Assembly (NCBI GenBank): GCA_965208775.1
Contig: OZ242360.1
Span: forward strand, 1,612,001 to 1,676,000
From: JAPOVO01 sp026708165
GTDB taxonomy: Bacteria > Chloroflexota > UBA11872 > VXNJ01
Direction of reading: 5' to 3'
DNA length: 64,000 nucleotides
Under the pieces are notes generated by a model, which saw nothing but the letters and a program-made list of their open reading frames with translations, did not search any database and had not been told where the DNA came from. The translations under genes and the position numbers were made by a program. The stretch's first letter is position 1. Every line of letters begins with the position of its first letter. Positions 55,169 to 63,531 of this stretch are shown here, in pieces.

Positions 55169-55819
55169 ATGTTGAGATTCGTCGAGGAAATCATCCTGCT
55201 CCTGCTCCATGATGAAGATGGCAGATTCGCGCGCGTGCCTAGCTGGTCGGTGGACTACGCCATCGCCGGCGGCGTGCTGATGGACCTGGCGATGGAGGAC
55301 CGCATCGACACCGATCTGAAGAATCTGATTCTGCTCGATGCGACACCCGTTGGAGACAGCCTGCTCGATCCCACGCTGGCGCGGATTGAAGCGGGGGAGA
55401 AGCAGGACGCCCGTTACTGGGTGGAGCACACGGCAGAGCACGCGGACGAGATCCGCGAGGCGGCGCTCTCCCGGCTGGTGGATCACGGCATCCTGGAGCG
55501 GCAGGACGACCGCTTCCTGTGGGTGTTCCGTTCGAGGCGCTACCCGGCCGTCGACGGCAAGGTCGAGCGCGAGGTGAAGCTGCGCATCATGGAAGTGCTG
55601 TTCAGCGACGAGATCCCGGACCCGCGCGACGTGATGCTTATCTGCCTGGCCGACGCCTGCGGAATCTTCGAGGAGCTGCTCTCCAGGCGCGAGCTGAACA
55701 CGGCGTCGGCCCGCATCGAGCAGGTGCGCAGGCTGGACCTGATCGGTCAAGCCATGTCCCAGGCCATACACGACATCGAGGTATCGGTAGCCGCCTCCGT
55801 GCAGGCGCACATGTACTAG
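55169..55819 (+). CDS. GPP34 (GOLPH3/Vps74-like) family protein
   Basis: 216 residues. FVEEIILLLLHDEDGRF at the N-terminus, then DYAIAGGVLMDLAMEDRIDTD and later LRIMEVLFSDEIPDPRDVMLI, matches the GPP34 family. Eukaryotic GOLPH3 binds PI4P at the Golgi; bacterial members are widespread in Actinobacteria and Chloroflexota with unknown role. It lies 147 bp after dxs, possibly the same transcript. Confidence 0.83.
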   Translation: MLRFVEEIILLLLHDEDGRFARVPSWSVDYAIAGGVLMDLAMEDRIDTDLKNLILLDATPVGDSLLDPTLARIEAGEKQDARYWVEHTAEHADEIREAALSRLVDHGILERQDDRFLWVFRSRRYPAVDGKVEREVKLRIMEVLFSDEIPDPRDVMLICLADACGIFEELLSRRELNTASARIEQVRRLDLIGQAMSQAIHDIEVSVAASVQAHMY

Positions 55820-55992
55820 CACGCCGCCGGTCCCCGAAACACCGGCGTCTGAGGGCGGCGGCGTTTCGACCGGCCGCGTTGTTCTCGATCCGTTTTTGAT
55901 GCAGGACCGCGCATTCGGCATCCGTATCCGAACATGCAAATCGCCCATCCTGGAAATCAGCCCGGTTGGGATTTGCGCGGAGCTAACGTGGA

Positions 55993-56047
55993 CGCTACCG
56001 TTTTTGCGACCAAGTGATGAGCACCGTGCGGTCAACGGGGGTGTGCT
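55993..56047 (+). promoter_or_regulatory. conserved leader of the membrane-protein paralogues, copy 2
   Basis: Shares CGCTACCGTTTT, GTGATGAGCA and GTGCGGTCAAC with 38345-38400; one single-base indel separates them. Confidence 0.55.
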
Positions 56048-56806
56048 ATGGCAACGGCGAATATGAGTCGATTAGGGGGAACCAGAGGTGCCGGCCTGTC
56101 TCTCATGACAGGATGGGCGCTGGCGCTGGTCGCGTCGTTGCTCTTTCCGGGCGGTCTCTTGATAGTGCCCGTGGACGGAACCGACTTCGCCAGAGCGATA
56201 AACGTGATGGCCGACTACGCCAGCCTGGCGCACGTGACCACGTTCCTGGTGATCGTGGCGATGCTGCTGCACGGGTACGGTTTCCTGGGGCTGTTTCGGC
56301 TGCACCACCGGGAAGGCAGCCTCATGTCTCCCGTACTGCGATTCGGCATAATTGCGAGCCTGTTCGGGTGGGCCATCTTCATCGTTGGGATGGGCAAGAG
56401 GCACATGATCGTCCATCTGATGCAACGGGCGATGGATTCCGGGACCTCCCCGGAAATGGCGGCGGAGTTCGAGACTCTGGCGATAGCCACTTACGCTGAC
56501 ATGGCCGGAATCATGCTCGCATTCCTGACGATCTTTCCATTCGGGTCCGCGCTGGTTGGACTTGCCCTTGCGGCCCGGTTCAGCGGAATGAACGTCTACA
56601 GGCTGGCCTCCTACGGTCTTGTGGTCATCGGAGTGGGGGGGCTGGTGAACTTCCTTGTCGTCCAGCACGCTCCCGCAGTCGGCATCACCCTGCTTCTGCA
56701 GATAAACAACATGCTACTGCTGATCGGCGGCGTGTGCCTTCTCCTGATCGGAGTGGGGATGTACCGGGGACGGAGCGAATTCCTGCCGGGGGAAGCCTCC
56801 AGCTAG
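56048..56806 (+). CDS. polytopic membrane protein of unknown family, paralogue B
   Basis: 252 residues, same length as the protein at 38401 and alignable end to end: GTRGAGLSLMT, GKRHMIVHLMQRAMDSGTS, AAEFETLAIATYADMAGI, LAARFSGMNVYRLASYGL. Around seven membrane helices. Differences concentrate in loops and in the helix near residue 75 and the C-terminus. Function unknown; duplication kept long enough to diverge suggests selection. Confidence 0.82.
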   Translation: MATANMSRLGGTRGAGLSLMTGWALALVASLLFPGGLLIVPVDGTDFARAINVMADYASLAHVTTFLVIVAMLLHGYGFLGLFRLHHREGSLMSPVLRFGIIASLFGWAIFIVGMGKRHMIVHLMQRAMDSGTSPEMAAEFETLAIATYADMAGIMLAFLTIFPFGSALVGLALAARFSGMNVYRLASYGLVVIGVGGLVNFLVVQHAPAVGITLLLQINNMLLLIGGVCLLLIGVGMYRGRSEFLPGEASS

Positions 56807-56948
56807 ATTCGTGCACGGCCACGCGGCGGGCGGGGCGGCCGGGCTTTCGCTTCGTTTAGATAGAGCCGGCGTCGCATCCGTGGAGAGCCCGACGCCTGAG
56901 GAGATAGCGGCAAAGCTAGACCTGCGGGAATAATATGTAGTGGAACGA

Positions 56949-57020
56949 GGCGGGGTAGCTCAGCGGTAGAGCAGGAGATTCATAAGCTCTTGGCCGTCGG
57001 TTCGATTCCGACCCCCGCTA
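56949..57020 (+). tRNA. tRNA-Met (CAU), elongator type
   Basis: Seven-base acceptor GGCGGGG with CCCCGCT (a terminal G-T pair), D-arm AGCTCAGCGGTAGAGC, anticodon loop TTCATAA, T-arm GTCGG TTCGATT CCGAC. No encoded CCA. It lacks the three G-C pairs and C1 mismatch of initiator tRNA. The stem has one A-G mismatch next to the loop. Confidence 0.85.
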
Positions 57021-57064
57021 CCGGAGTCGAGCGGCGCATGCAGGCGTTAGAATCGATGTCCGAC

Positions 57065-57148
57065 GCCGAAGTGGTGGAACTGGCAGACACGCAGCGTTCA
57101 GGACGCTGTGCGCTCACGCGCGTGTGGGTTCAAATCCCACCTTCGGCA
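57065..57148 (+). tRNA. tRNA-Leu (CAG)
   Basis: GCCGAAG pairs with CTTCGGC; D-arm TGGTGGAACTGGCAGACACG; anticodon loop TTCAGGA gives CAG; a long variable arm (TGTGCGCTCACGCGCG); T-arm GTGGG TTCAAAT CCCAC. These are class II tRNA-Leu features. CCA is not encoded. It is 44 bases after tRNA-Met. Confidence 0.93.
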
Positions 57149-57179
57149 CCTCTATAGACTGTTGCGCCGCCGACCGGTC

Positions 57180-57569
57180 CTAGCAGACGTCGAACCCCTC
57201 GGCCTCGAAGTCGGCGTCGTAGGCCAATGCCGCGCCGACTCCGTAATTCCTCATTACGGTAAAGCTCATGCAGTCGACGAGACTCAGACCGCGCCGATTC
57301 CGCTCGGCCAGAAGAGTGACCGCATCGGCGTGGTCGCGAGGCGTGACCCAGTGAACGGTGAATTTAGCCGCGTCTGATAGAAAAGCGAGCGCACTCCGCA
57401 GCCCAATCCGGCTCTGCAGCAACGCGGCGGACTCGACGAGGATGTAGTTGTGCGTCAGGATGCCCTGGCCCTGGGCCGTGACCGTTGTCAGCGCCGTGAC
57501 GGCCTTCGTGTGGTTTTCGTCGGAGCTGTCCGCCAGGGCGATTACCGCCGAGGTATCGAGGAAGATCAC
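57180..57569 (-). CDS. vapC: PIN-domain toxin, VapC
   Basis: 129 residues: IFLDTSAVIALADSSDENH (first Asp), ILVESAALLQ (Glu), LVDCMSFTVMR (Asp) and AYDADFEAEGF (last acid). Overlaps the VapB gene by four bases (ATGA). Placed just after two tRNA genes; tRNA is a frequent VapC target, but that link here is speculative. Confidence 0.87.
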   Translation of the reverse strand: MIFLDTSAVIALADSSDENHTKAVTALTTVTAQGQGILTHNYILVESAALLQSRIGLRSALAFLSDAAKFTVHWVTPRDHADAVTLLAERNRRGLSLVDCMSFTVMRNYGVGAALAYDADFEAEGFDVC

Positions 57570-57814
57570 CCGGCGAAGTCTTCAGCCAGCGCTTCGTCAT
57601 GGCGCTCTGACAGCGGAACGGGGCCATCAGGCCTGGACACGCCGGAGCCTATAAAGCTGAAGCTCTCCGGTCCTACAGGCGAACCGCTCGACGCTGTCAG
57701 GTAGTGGGCCAGGGCTTCGCGGACGACGGCGGCAAGCGACTTGCTCTCCGCGAAGGCCCGCTGCTTGGCCAACGCATAGGTCTTCTCGTCGAGTTGTATC
57801 TGCGTACGCCGCAT
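57566..57814 (-). CDS. vapB: ribbon-helix-helix antitoxin, VapB
   Basis: 82 residues. RTQIQLDEKTYALAKQRAF is the ribbon and first helix, and SLAAVVREALAHYL the second helix, of a MetJ/Arc-type DNA-binding fold. The C-terminal tail binds the toxin. A perfect 10-bp inverted repeat lies 50 bases upstream. Confidence 0.85.
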   Translation of the reverse strand: MRRTQIQLDEKTYALAKQRAFAESKSLAAVVREALAHYLTASSGSPVGPESFSFIGSGVSRPDGPVPLSERHDEALAEDFAG

Positions 57815-57864
57815 TGCTTTTCATCGCCCCCTGCGGATGGATCTCCAGTTCGCCCAATGACATT

Positions 57865-57890
57865 ATGCCATCATAACTACATGATGGCAT
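57865..57890. promoter_or_regulatory. vapBC operator candidate
   Basis: ATGCCATCAT, six bases, then ATGATGGCAT: a perfect 10-bp inverted repeat upstream of vapB, as expected for a VapB ribbon-helix-helix site. Confidence 0.55.
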
Positions 57891-57979
57891 TCATCACGCC
57901 GCAACGCTGCCCCGGCTTATCGGGCACCGGCACTGGATATCTGTAACCGTTCGGATGACGCAACCGCCGATTTGATGGG

Positions 57980-58010
57980 CGTTCATGGTTCGACAAGCTC
58001 ACCATGAACG
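57980..58010. repeat. hairpin of the TTCGACAGGCTCA family
   Basis: CGTTCATGGT and ACCATGAACG are perfect 10-bp arms around TCGACAAGCTC, a dispersed repeat unit also seen at 18395. Confidence 0.75.
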
Positions 58011-58146
58011 GGATGGGCTGGCCGGGAACGGGATCGGCTCACCACGAACGGACTAGGCTTGCCACGAACCGAAGGAGGGCGGTTTGCGGGTCGCCCCTAC
58101 GTCTCCGTCATTCCGAGTCAGCCCGCGGATGCGGGCCGTAGGGCTT

Positions 58147-58968
58147 CTAGTACTCGGCCGTCTCCAGCACTCGCCGCCGGTCGAAGCCGTCGGGCGTGAA
58201 CTCGGTCATGCCTTCGACGTCGAGGATGTAACGCCCCGCGTCGTTTAGCCTGTCATACGTTTCCGGACGGATGTACTTGCGCTGGTCGATGTACTGGGAA
58301 ACGTCGCGCCGCGCGAAGAAAGCGAATGCCGCCGGGCGGTTCTCGTCGCTGTTGTTCTTGGTGCCGCCGTGCCAGATGTGGGCGTTGAACAAGTACACGG
58401 TTCCGGCCTTGCCGGTCAGATAGACCTCGTCGGGATGTTTGGCCCAATCGTCCTCCAGCACGTCCTGGGCCAACTTTCCGAATCGATGCGAACCGGGGAC
58501 CACGCGGGTCGGCCCGTTCTCCATGGTGAAGTCGACCAGAAACCAGATCGACATCGCGTTCTCGTAATCGCCGGGTTGCACGCGGCTGCCGGAGTCGGAG
58601 TGCAGCATGGTAAGTCCGTCGCCCGGCAGAGCCGTCCGGCTATTGAGAGCGGAGAGTCTGAAGTCGCCGAGGACGTGCTGCGCGCAGGCCAGAACCCGGG
58701 GATGGCTGAAGCAGATGTCGAACATCGGGTCTTTGTTTACAAGGTCGCCCAGCCTGTCGGTGCCCTTTTCCTTGTGGACTTCGATGCCCGCGTCGTCGCC
58801 CTCTTCGTCCACCAGCTCCTGGAGACGTTCCCTCATCGCGGCCGCCTGCTCCGGCGTGATGGCGTTGTCGATTCGAAGGAAGCCGTCGCGGTCCAGCGAC
58901 TCCCGTTCCGCGTCGGTGAGAGTGTCGGGGCGAACGCCCATTTGGCCCAGAGCCGTCGCTATATCCAT
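58147..58968 (-). CDS. phytanoyl-CoA dioxygenase (PhyH) family protein
   Basis: 273 residues. Iron ligands in MLHSDSGSRV (HxD) and HIWHGGTKNN (distal His); FLVDFTMENGPTRVVPGSH is the family core. The Arg in ENRPAAFAFFARRD would contact 2-oxoglutarate. AAGG precedes the ATG. It is divergent from the hydantoinase pair with a 197-bp shared region, so common control is possible. Substrate unknown. Confidence 0.87.
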   Translation of the reverse strand: MDIATALGQMGVRPDTLTDAERESLDRDGFLRIDNAITPEQAAAMRERLQELVDEEGDDAGIEVHKEKGTDRLGDLVNKDPMFDICFSHPRVLACAQHVLGDFRLSALNSRTALPGDGLTMLHSDSGSRVQPGDYENAMSIWFLVDFTMENGPTRVVPGSHRFGKLAQDVLEDDWAKHPDEVYLTGKAGTVYLFNAHIWHGGTKNNSDENRPAAFAFFARRDVSQYIDQRKYIRPETYDRLNDAGRYILDVEGMTEFTPDGFDRRRVLETAEY

Positions 58969-59165
58969 AGGAGCCTTACCCTCTCTATCCGTCTTACGGA
59001 ATCTCCAGGCCGCGAGCGATTTGTCGTAGATTCTCGCAGCTCGATGCCGATCCCATATTACCGATTTGAACGCCTGCGGTTCGCGAGTCTTGCGACTCTC
59101 GTAGAATACGACTCGCTGGTTCGGGCATCGATCCGAGATATCCGATTGAGATAGATGGCCTCCGC

Positions 59166-61190
59166 ATGAAGATGAGCATCGCCGTCGATACGGGCGGCAC
59201 CTTTTCCGATCTGATCGGAATAGACGGGAACGGCGAACTGGCGTTCGCCAAGACGCTGACGACTCCCGACGATCCATCGCGGGGAATCTTCGAGGCGATT
59301 CGCAAGGCCGGTATCGACGCCCGCGCGATCGACTATTTCGTGCACGGAAGCACCGTCGCGACCAACATGCTAATCGAGCGTTCGGGGGGCCGCGTCGGAC
59401 TCATCACGACCAAGGGGTTTCGGGACGTCCTTCGCATACAGCGCATAGTGCGGCCCGACTCGTTCGACCTGCACTGGGTCAAGCCGCGGCATCTGGTCGA
59501 GCGGTCGCTGAGCCTGGAGGTGACCGAGCGGATCGGAGCGCACGGCGAGGAGACGGAGCCGCTCGACGAGGACGGCGTGCGCGACGCAATCGCGACGCTG
59601 AAGCGGGAGGGCGTGCGGGCCATAGCAGTGAGCTACCTGTTTTCGTTCCTCAACCCGAGCCACGAGCGGCGCACCCAGGAGCTGATCGAGGAGATCTACC
59701 CCGAAGCGCACATATCGATCTCGTCCGACGTCTTCCCACAATGGCGCGAGTACGAGCGCACGAGCACGACGGTCATCGACGTCTATCTGAAGCCGAGAAT
59801 CGATACGTACCTGACCGGCCTGGAGCGCCAGGTCGAGCGGAGCGGCGCCGGCGGGCTGCTGATAATGCGCAGCAACGGCGGCGTGATGACGACGGCCAGC
59901 GCGAAGCGTCGGCCCGTGACGCTGATCCAGAGCGGCCCGGCGGGTGGAGTCATTGCGAGCCTGGAGATCGGCCGCCTGATGGGAATCGACACCATCATGA
60001 CGGCAGACGTTGGCGGCACCAGCTTCGATACCTGCCTGATTTCCGATTCGGCGCCGACGACTACCAGCAGCACGGAGCTTGAGTTCGGCATCCCGATAGC
60101 CAACCCGATGCTCGACATCCGCTCCATCGGCGCGGGGGGCGGGAGCAAGGCGTGGATCGATTCGGCCGGGCTGCTGAAGGTCGGACCCGCCAGCGCGGGG
60201 GCCGATCCCGGTCCCGCCTGCTACGGACGGGGCGGGAGCGACCCCACCTCGACCGACGCGAACGTAGTGCTGGGACGGATCGACCCGGCGTTCAAGCTCG
60301 GCGGCGACGTCGAGGTGCTGCGCGAACCGGCGGCGGACGCGGTCGGCAGGCTCGGCGAACGGCTGGGGTTCGAGCGGGAGCGCACGGCCGCCGGAATCCT
60401 CGAGATCATGAACAACGGCATGGCCGAAGCCATGCGGCTCTTGACGATTGACCGTGGGCTGGACCCCAGGGAGTTCACGCTGGTGGCCTTCGGCGGCGCG
60501 GGGCCGCTGCACGCGGCCGATCTGGCGTCGCTGCTGGGTATGCGGCGCGTGGTCGTGCCGATATATCCGGGGGTGTTCAGCGCGCTCGGCGCACTGCTGG
60601 CCGACGCCCGGTTCGACTACGTCAAGTCGAGGATCACCTTTTCGGAGAACATAGACCCGGACGTCATTGGACAGGACTTCGCCGAGCTGGAAGAACGCGC
60701 CGCCGCGGACTTCGAGCGCGAGGGATTCGCCGATCCGCCCCGGATAGTCCGAAGCGTGGACTTCCGCTACTACGGCCAGAACTGGGAGCTGGAGGTGCAG
60801 ATACCCGGCGGCGAGGTGACGATGCAATCGATCAAGGAATCGCGGCGGCGGTTCGACGCGGAGCACGAGCGGCAGTTCGGCTGGAACTTTCCGGAGTCCG
60901 ACTACGAGCTTGTGAACTTCCGCGTCACGGCGGTCGCGACGCGCTCGACGGTGGAACTGCCCGAACTTGAGTCCGGCCGCTTGCCGCAGCCCGCGCGGAT
61001 GGGCAATGCTTACTTCCACGACGCGGGCGGGTACGTCGCTACGCCTATCTACCGGCGCGGTGAACTGTTGGCAGGCAACGAGATCGAGGGACCCGCCATA
61101 GTCGTGGAGGATGACGCGACAACACTCGTCCCGCCGGAGTGGACGGCGCGTGTGGAAGGCTACGGAAACATGATCATGGAGCTTGCATAA
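59166..61190 (+). CDS. hydantoinase/oxoprolinase family protein, subunit A
   Basis: 674 residues. The N-terminal hydant_A_N part has MSIAVDTGGTFSDLIG and FVHGSTVATNMLIER; the ASKHA-type ATPase core has LIQSGPAGGVIAS, ADVGGTSFDTCLI and AFGGAGPLHAADLA. Pairs with the B subunit for ATP-dependent cyclic-amide hydrolysis (5-oxoproline, hydantoin or N-methylhydantoin) or acetone-carboxylase-like chemistry. Its stop is one base before the next start codon. Confidence 0.9.
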   Translation: MKMSIAVDTGGTFSDLIGIDGNGELAFAKTLTTPDDPSRGIFEAIRKAGIDARAIDYFVHGSTVATNMLIERSGGRVGLITTKGFRDVLRIQRIVRPDSFDLHWVKPRHLVERSLSLEVTERIGAHGEETEPLDEDGVRDAIATLKREGVRAIAVSYLFSFLNPSHERRTQELIEEIYPEAHISISSDVFPQWREYERTSTTVIDVYLKPRIDTYLTGLERQVERSGAGGLLIMRSNGGVMTTASAKRRPVTLIQSGPAGGVIASLEIGRLMGIDTIMTADVGGTSFDTCLISDSAPTTTSSTELEFGIPIANPMLDIRSIGAGGGSKAWIDSAGLLKVGPASAGADPGPACYGRGGSDPTSTDANVVLGRIDPAFKLGGDVEVLREPAADAVGRLGERLGFERERTAAGILEIMNNGMAEAMRLLTIDRGLDPREFTLVAFGGAGPLHAADLASLLGMRRVVVPIYPGVFSALGALLADARFDYVKSRITFSENIDPDVIGQDFAELEERAAADFEREGFADPPRIVRSVDFRYYGQNWELEVQIPGGEVTMQSIKESRRRFDAEHERQFGWNFPESDYELVNFRVTAVATRSTVELPELESGRLPQPARMGNAYFHDAGGYVATPIYRRGELLAGNEIEGPAIVVEDDATTLVPPEWTARVEGYGNMIMELA

Positions 61191-61191
61191 A

Positions 61192-62994
61192 GTGGCCGCC
61201 GTATCAGCCAATCAGCCCCGCGTCAGAGCGGACGTAGACGACCCCATACTGCTCGAAGTCGTTCGGAACTACCTCATCAGCACGTGCGAGGAAATGGGCG
61301 CGGCGATGATGCGCACGTCCTACTCGACGATGTTCAACGAGGCCCGCGACTTCTCGTGCGGCATCTTCGACAAGGCTGGCGAAATGGTCGCGATGGGCGA
61401 CTTCTGCCCGGCGCACATAGGCGCGATAGTGCACACGGTGGAGTGGGCGATTAAAGAAGTCGGACCCGAAAACATGGAACCGGGGGACGTGATCCTGCAC
61501 AACGATCCCTACCGGGGGGGCTGTCACCTGCCGGAGTTTCTGACGCTGAAGCCGTGCTTTCACGACGGCAAAGTGGTCGCGTACGCGGCCAACATCGCGC
61601 ACATGACCGACATCGGCGGCATGGTGCCGGCGGCGTTCGGCGATACCCGCAACATATTCCAGGAGGGGATCCGACTTCCGCCGATCAAGATCTATCGACA
61701 GGACAGGGAAGTCGAGGACATCTTCAACATAATCGCCTCCAACGTTCGGACTCCCGAGGTGTCCCGCGGCGACCTGAAGGCGATGGTCGGGTCGACCTAT
61801 CTCGCCGAACGGCGCGTGATCGAGCTTATCGAGCGCTACGGCGTCGACGTGTTCAATGGGCTGGCCGAGCGGATAAAGGACATATCCGAGCTGCTGGTGC
61901 GGCGCGCGATCAGCCAGATGCCCGACGGCGAATATACCGCCGTGGGATACCTGGAAGACGATGGCGTGGTACGTGACAAGCGGTATAAGTTCGTGGTGAC
62001 GGTCGTCATTCGCGGCGACGAAATCATCGTCGATTACACGGGTTCCGATCCGCAGGCCCAGGGCGCGATAAACCAGTCGTTCGGCACCACCGCGTCGGCG
62101 ACGTACGCGACGATCTTCCACATGATCGACGAGGGCATCGCCAAGAATGGCGGCGCTTACCGGCCCATAAGCATCGTCGCTCCGCCGGGAACGGTGGTAA
62201 ACGTGAACTATCCCGGGTCGTGCGTGGGCGGCAACTCGGACACCTATCCGAACACGATGGACGTGCTGTTCGCGGCGTTCGCGCAGTTCAGCGACAGGAG
62301 CACCGCGGCGGACGGGGGGACGAGCGGGCTGCTCGGGTTTTACGGAAACTCGGCCGACAGCGGGCATCCGTTCGTGCTCTTGCATATCGAGGGGATGGGC
62401 TGGGGCGCGCGCGCCGATTCCGACGGCAACGACGCCATCGTGACCAAGAACGGCAACTGCCTCAACTCGCCGTGCGAGGTCTTCGAGGTCCGCTATCCGG
62501 TGCGCATAGAGTCGTATCGAATCGCCGAGCGCAGTCCGGGTGTGGGCAGGCATCGCGGCGGCTACGGCGTCGAGCGGATATGGCGATGCCTTGCGCCGAT
62601 CACCGTGAGCGCCCATCTCAACCGCCTCATGGTGCAGCCGTGGGGAATCAAGGGCGGCAGGCCCGCCAACAACACGGCCTTGCTGTTCCAGCGGGCGTCG
62701 GAGACTGAGTGGAAGACCGCCCACGAGCTGTTCGGCACGCTTTCCAGCGGCAAGTTCTCGAACATCCAGCTTATGCCGGGCGACCAGATACTGCTGCGGA
62801 CGCCGGGCGGGGGCGGCTACGGCGACCCTCTCGACCGCGATCCCGGCAATGTGCGGAGGGACGTGCTCGACGGGCTGATCGACTCGGCGGGCGCGGCGGA
62901 CGTGTACGGAGTGGTCATGGACGCGGACCGGGAGTCGGTCGACGCCGAGGCGACCGCCCGTCTTAGGGAGGCGATGGCCGATGCCGCTTCGTGA
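61192..62994 (+). CDS. hydantoinase B/oxoprolinase family protein, subunit B
   Basis: 600 residues from a GTG. YSTMFNEARDFSCGIFDKAG, DFCPAHIGAI, ILHNDPYRGGCHLPEF, GGNSDTYPNT and a late TPGGGGYGDPLDRDP identify the hydantoinase B fold. With subunit A one base upstream it forms the usual AB enzyme. A TTG three codons earlier would overlap A. The last 14 bases overlap a small Cys-rich gene. Confidence 0.9.
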   Translation: MAAVSANQPRVRADVDDPILLEVVRNYLISTCEEMGAAMMRTSYSTMFNEARDFSCGIFDKAGEMVAMGDFCPAHIGAIVHTVEWAIKEVGPENMEPGDVILHNDPYRGGCHLPEFLTLKPCFHDGKVVAYAANIAHMTDIGGMVPAAFGDTRNIFQEGIRLPPIKIYRQDREVEDIFNIIASNVRTPEVSRGDLKAMVGSTYLAERRVIELIERYGVDVFNGLAERIKDISELLVRRAISQMPDGEYTAVGYLEDDGVVRDKRYKFVVTVVIRGDEIIVDYTGSDPQAQGAINQSFGTTASATYATIFHMIDEGIAKNGGAYRPISIVAPPGTVVNVNYPGSCVGGNSDTYPNTMDVLFAAFAQFSDRSTAADGGTSGLLGFYGNSADSGHPFVLLHIEGMGWGARADSDGNDAIVTKNGNCLNSPCEVFEVRYPVRIESYRIAERSPGVGRHRGGYGVERIWRCLAPITVSAHLNRLMVQPWGIKGGRPANNTALLFQRASETEWKTAHELFGTLSSGKFSNIQLMPGDQILLRTPGGGGYGDPLDRDPGNVRRDVLDGLIDSAGAADVYGVVMDADRESVDAEATARLREAMADAAS

Positions 62995-63157
62995 GGTAGA
63001 CAAGATGCCGCGCTGTGCTTCGTGCGGGATCCTGGTGCCGTGCCAGGAGATAGCGAAAACGCACGCCAGCGTGAAGGTCATCGTTTGCAGCGAGAAGTGC
63101 TTCCGTATTTACAGAACCTACTGGTATCCCAAATATGGCCAAAAGCGGGCAAGCTGA
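62981..63157 (+). CDS. small Cys-rich (zinc-finger-like) protein overlapping hyuB
   Basis: 58 residues, too short for most gene finders. RCASCGILVPC is followed by VIVCSEKCFRIY, giving a CxxC...C...CxxxC set of five cysteines and a likely zinc site, ending in a basic tail YPKYGQKRAS. Starts at ATG inside hyuB; a second ATG eight codons on is possible. Coupled translation suggests a partner or regulator of the HyuAB enzyme. No family assigned. Confidence 0.6.
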   Translation: MPLREVDKMPRCASCGILVPCQEIAKTHASVKVIVCSEKCFRIYRTYWYPKYGQKRAS

Positions 63158-63531
63158 GCCGCAGTCGGAACCTCACGGGCAGTCGGTTGTTTCGTACGGT
63201 CGAGGGTTCCACGAGTCTCAGGCCAGTTCAGGCAGAGTTTGCGGGGCGTTCATGATTGCGGCGTCGGATTTAACCTCGGCGTGTAGTTTGATCTTGTAGG
63301 ACACTGCGAGCTGCGGCGACAGGGACGCTCGGTGCGTGCAAGCGAACGGTCGCCCCAGAGGGTTGAAGACACACGGTTTGCTCCATACGCTACCGCGTCA
63401 CCGCACGCTCCGGTTAAATTGAACTAGGGAAACTCCACAGACGGGGAACGTAGAAAAGGCGCCGCAACGCTGGTGATTGGACCTTCTCAGAACGGCGATA
63501 GAGACCTGCCGCCGCTACCACGACGCCGGGC
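63158..63531. other. intergenic stretch before the response regulator
   Basis: 374 bases without a supported gene. No clear promoter or RNA motif. A few short inverted sequences only. Confidence 0.4.

Larger units (their letters stand above)
57815..58146. other. intergenic stretch rich in palindromes and repeats
   Basis: Holds the vapB operator candidate, the hairpin at 57980-58010, degenerate copies of it (CGGCTCACCACGAACGG, GGCTTGCCACGAACC), a GGGCGGTTTGCGGGTCGCCCCTAC relative of 10738, and a CGTCATTCCG fragment. No gene seen. Confidence 0.6.

Noticed and set aside
59370..61211. A 613-codon minus-strand frame antisense to hyuA (similar long ones at 61204-63081, 53036-54982 and 926-2428)
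   Set aside because: High-GC third-position bias keeps antisense frames open. The translations are Arg/His/Pro-rich and carry no family motifs, while the opposite strand encodes clear enzymes.
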